A DNA stretch of 64,000 bases from the NCBI RefSeq assembly GCF_003032475.1, contig NZ_CP028369.1, positions 1,984,001-2,048,000 of the forward strand. The letters run 5' to 3'. The position numbers and the translations under genes are program-made. The stretch's first letter is position 1, and each line of letters begins with the position of its first letter. The notes below the pieces were generated by a model. It ran no database searches. It saw nothing but the letters and a program-made list of their open reading frames with translations, and was not told the origin of the DNA. This document shows positions 61,719 to 64,000 of the stretch, in pieces. The DNA comes from Streptomyces sp. P3 (GTDB taxonomy: Bacteria; Actinomycetota; Actinomycetes; Streptomycetales; Streptomycetaceae).

Positions 61719-63596
61719 ATGCTGGAGGGCGCGCGCGAGCGCCGGGTGCGAACCGGCGGGATCGAGCTGTGCGTCGTCGAACTGGGCGATCCGCGGCTGC
61801 CGACGGTGGTGCTGGTGCACGGCTACCCGGACAGCAAGGAGGTGTGGTCCGAGGTCGCGTCCCGGCTGGCAGGCCGCTTCCATGTGGTGCTGTACGACGT
61901 CCGGGGCCACGGCCGTTCCGAGGCGCCGAAACCGCTGCGGGGCGGGTTCACCCTGGAGAAGCTGACCGACGACTTCCTGGCGGTCGCGGACGCGGTGAGC
62001 CCGGACGAGCCGGTGCACCTGGTGGGGCACGACTGGGGCTCGGTGCAGGCCTGGGAGTTCGTCACCGTCCGGCGCACCGAGGGCCGTATCGCGTCCTTCA
62101 CCTCCCTGTCCGGGCCGTCCCTCGACCACTTCGGCCACTGGATCGCCGCGCGCGTGAACAGGCCGACCCCGCGCCGGGTCGGCCAACTCCTCGGCCAGGG
62201 AGCCAAGTCCTGGTACGTGTACCTGCTGCACACCCCCGCCCTGCCCGAACTCGCCTGGCGGGGGCCGCTCGGCAAGCGCTGGCCGGGCATCCTGCGACGG
62301 ATGGAAAAGGTTCCCGCCGACGCCTATCCGACGCCGTCACTGCCGTCGGACGCGGCCAACGGCGCCTGGCTGTACCGGGACAACGTCAGGATCCGGCTGC
62401 GCCGTCCGCGCGCCGACGCGCACGCGCACGTGCCCGTTCAGCTCATCACGCCTCTCGGCGACCGGTTCCTGTCGGAGCGGCTGTACGACGAACTGGAGCA
62501 CTGGGTACCGCGGTTGACGCGGCGCACCCTTCCGGCCGGGCACTGGATCCCGCGCACCCGTCCCGACCGACTCGCGTCCTGGATCGACGACTTCGTGACG
62601 TCGGTCGACACCGAGCGGAAGAGAAGCGGTACGGAAGGCGGATCCGGGACCGGGCACGACGAGGGCAGCGGGGTCGGCGCTGCGGTCGGGACGGTCGAGA
62701 GGCTCGAGGTGGTCGGGAGGCGCCGGAAGAACGGCGGCACACCGGACGGCGGGCGTGCCGCCGAGCGGTATGCCGAGCGATTCGCCGGGCAGTTGGTGCT
62801 CGTCACCGGCGCGGGCAGCGGCATCGGACGGGCCACGGCGCTCGCGTTCGCCGAAGCGGGCGCACGCGTCATCGCCGTCGACCGGGATGCGGACAGCGCG
62901 GCCCGCACCGCCGAGCTGTCCCGCCGGGCCGGCTCACCGGACGCCTGGGCGGAGGCAGTCGACGTCTCCGACGAGCAGGCGATGGAGAAGCTCGCCTCGA
63001 AGGTGCACACCGACCACGGGGTGCTGGACGTGCTGGTGAACAACGCCGGCATCGGTCTGTCGGGCTCCTTCTTCGACACGACGTCCGACGACTGGCGCCG
63101 GGTGCTGGACGTCAACCTGTGGGGCGTCATTCATGGTTGCCGTCTTCTCGGCCGGCCGATGGCCGAACGCGGGCAGGGCGGCCACATCGTCAACATCGCG
63201 TCGGCGGCGGCTTTCCAGCCCTCCAGGGCGCTGCCGGCCTACAGCACCTCCAAGGCCGCGGTGCTGATGCTGAGCGAGTGCCTGCGCGCCGAACTGGCGG
63301 GCCGGGACATCGGGGTGACGGCGATCTGCCCCGGTCTGGTGAACACCGCCATCACCTCCACGGCGACCTTCGTGGGAGTCGACGCGGCGGAGGAACGACG
63401 TCGGCAGAAGCGTGCCGCGCGCCTGTACGGGATGCGCAACTACCCGCCGGAGAAGGTCGCGAAGGCGATCCTGCGCGCGGTCGTGGACGACGAGGCGATG
63501 GTCACGGTCACTCCGGAGGCGAAGACCGCGAACGCGCTGTCCCGCTTCTTCCCCAGGGCGTTGAGGGCGCTGGCGCGGATGGGTGCGCCACTGTGA
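61719..63596 (+). CDS. epoxide-hydrolase-like / short-chain dehydrogenase fusion
   Basis: 625 residues. ATG 61719 follows GGAGGAG at 8 nt. Domain 1 (1-295) is an alpha/beta hydrolase with HGYPDS oxyanion, GHDWGS (Asp105 in the nucleophile place, as in epoxide hydrolases and dehalogenases) and GHW His275. A low-complexity linker (296-350) follows. Domain 2 (355-625) is an SDR: LVTGAGSGIGRATALAF, LVNNAGIG, ASAAAF, AYSTSKA (Tyr508, Lys512). Such fusions occur in actinobacteria; substrate unknown, but consecutive ring opening or hydrolysis and oxidation is plausible. Confidence 0.88.
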   Translation: MLEGARERRVRTGGIELCVVELGDPRLPTVVLVHGYPDSKEVWSEVASRLAGRFHVVLYDVRGHGRSEAPKPLRGGFTLEKLTDDFLAVADAVSPDEPVHLVGHDWGSVQAWEFVTVRRTEGRIASFTSLSGPSLDHFGHWIAARVNRPTPRRVGQLLGQGAKSWYVYLLHTPALPELAWRGPLGKRWPGILRRMEKVPADAYPTPSLPSDAANGAWLYRDNVRIRLRRPRADAHAHVPVQLITPLGDRFLSERLYDELEHWVPRLTRRTLPAGHWIPRTRPDRLASWIDDFVTSVDTERKRSGTEGGSGTGHDEGSGVGAAVGTVERLEVVGRRRKNGGTPDGGRAAERYAERFAGQLVLVTGAGSGIGRATALAFAEAGARVIAVDRDADSAARTAELSRRAGSPDAWAEAVDVSDEQAMEKLASKVHTDHGVLDVLVNNAGIGLSGSFFDTTSDDWRRVLDVNLWGVIHGCRLLGRPMAERGQGGHIVNIASAAAFQPSRALPAYSTSKAAVLMLSECLRAELAGRDIGVTAICPGLVNTAITSTATFVGVDAAEERRRQKRAARLYGMRNYPPEKVAKAILRAVVDDEAMVTVTPEAKTANALSRFFPRALRALARMGAPL

Positions 63597-63705
63597 CGTG
63601 CCCGCACGTCCGAACAGGCCGCGCCCACGGGAGCGATGCCCGGCGCTTCCCCAAGTGAAAGGGATTCGCCGGGTGGTTGGGGAAGTCCGGTGAGGAGGAG
63701 GCCGG

Positions 63706-63759
63706 TTGTCCACAGAACCGCCAAATAGCCTGTGGATAACCACAGTTGCTTGTGGATCA
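63706..63759. other. three DnaA boxes upstream of the 2'-phosphotransferase gene
   Basis: TTGTCCACA 63706-63714, TGTGGATAA 63731-63739, TGTGGATCA 63751-63759 (one mismatch). Confidence 0.6.
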
Positions 63760-63815
63760 AACCTCGCCGTCAAAACAGAATGCGTGATGCGCGTCTCCCC
63801 CGTCATGCTGACCGG

Positions 63816-64000
63816 ATGAACGAAAAGGACGGACCCGACAACGACAGGGACGACAGACGCACCGTGAAGGTGTCGAAGTACCTCTCGAAGCACCTGCGCC
63901 ACCAGCCCGAGCGCATCGGTCTCACTCTCGACGAGGCCGGCTGGGTCGAGATCGACGAGCTCATCTCGGCGTGCGCCGCCCACGGCTTCCGCTTCACCCG
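63816..64000 (+). CDS. RNA 2'-phosphotransferase (Tpt1/KptA), 5' part
   Basis: 61 residues to the window edge. VKVSKYLSKHLRHQPERIGLTLDEAGWVEIDELI is the conserved N-terminal lobe with the Lys/Arg/His that bind the 2'-phosphate. The family transfers a 2'-phosphate from RNA to NAD+; the bacterial role is unclear. ATG 63816 gives MNEKDGPDNDRDDRRT, a charged leader. Confidence 0.85.
   Translation, partial: MNEKDGPDNDRDDRRTVKVSKYLSKHLRHQPERIGLTLDEAGWVEIDELISACAAHGFRFT

Overview
The window is high-G+C actinomycete DNA, almost certainly a Streptomyces chromosome. The reasons are strongly GC-biased third codon positions, many GTG and some TTG starts, AGGAGG-type ribosome sites, and families typical of streptomycetes (DUF2637 membrane protein, SSI-type protease inhibitor, SpoIIAB/SpoIIE-like regulators, TipA-like MerR regulator, SEC-C/DUF5926 protein, Ltp2/MaoC/DUF35 module). 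From memory, the right half (HtrA-like protease, DUF5926, SpoIIE phosphatase, aminopeptidase P, copper genes, Dyp peroxidase, pheA, serS, HAD, ABC transporters) matches a block that in S. coelicolor lies roughly 100 kb from oriC. A parS-like site and clusters of DnaA boxes in the window fit an origin-proximal position.

Layout. 1-8.8 kb: end of an SGNH hydrolase, a coupled pair of small genes with a DUF2637 protein, an esterase, a 1537-residue PAS/kinase/receiver protein whose signalling domains look catalytically dead, and an SSI-type inhibitor. 8.8-17.6 kb: tRNA-Ser(GCT), tRNA-Arg(ACG), then an 8.4-kb decayed island that ends in a 59-bp copy of the tRNA-Arg 3' part. It holds a frameshifted integrase remnant, a truncated TPR regulator, a NUDIX hydrolase, a lipoprotein, a PH-domain membrane protein and several small unknown genes. 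17.6-28.3 kb: a short membrane protein, a divergent SDR/LysR pair, a MerR-type regulator with a textbook 19-bp-spacer promoter, a FadD-like acyl-CoA synthetase with an upstream palindrome, an ECF-like sigma factor, a three-gene overlapping operon resembling ChsH2-ChsH1-Ltp2 of steroid side-chain degradation, and a primase-polymerase domain protein.

28.3-32.8 kb: a second tRNA-linked decayed region at tRNA-Ser(TGA), with an integrase C-terminal remnant, a roughly 260-bp direct duplication containing a decayed tRNA copy, and three genes for exported proteins. Both tRNA-linked regions carry pairs or triplets of 8-bp words spaced exactly 11 bp apart (nine loci), probably integrase arm-type sites left by several successive elements.

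32.8-64 kb is conserved core: HtrA-like protease, GDPD, SpoIIAB-like kinase, DUF5926 protein, a degenerate second primase-polymerase protein, SpoIIE-like phosphatase, aminopeptidase P, an MFS remnant, CitG/MdcB-like protein, a Tat-exported intradiol dioxygenase and another SpoIIAB-like protein. Next comes a six-gene copper handling and peroxidase cluster (membrane protein, YcnI, SCO1, PCuAC, CopC-CopD, Dyp), then pheA, a DnaA-box-rich spacer, serS and a HAD phosphatase. A second tRNA-Ser(GCT), two stacked ABC ATPase-permease pairs, an epoxide-hydrolase-like/SDR fusion and the start of an RNA 2'-phosphotransferase gene close the window.
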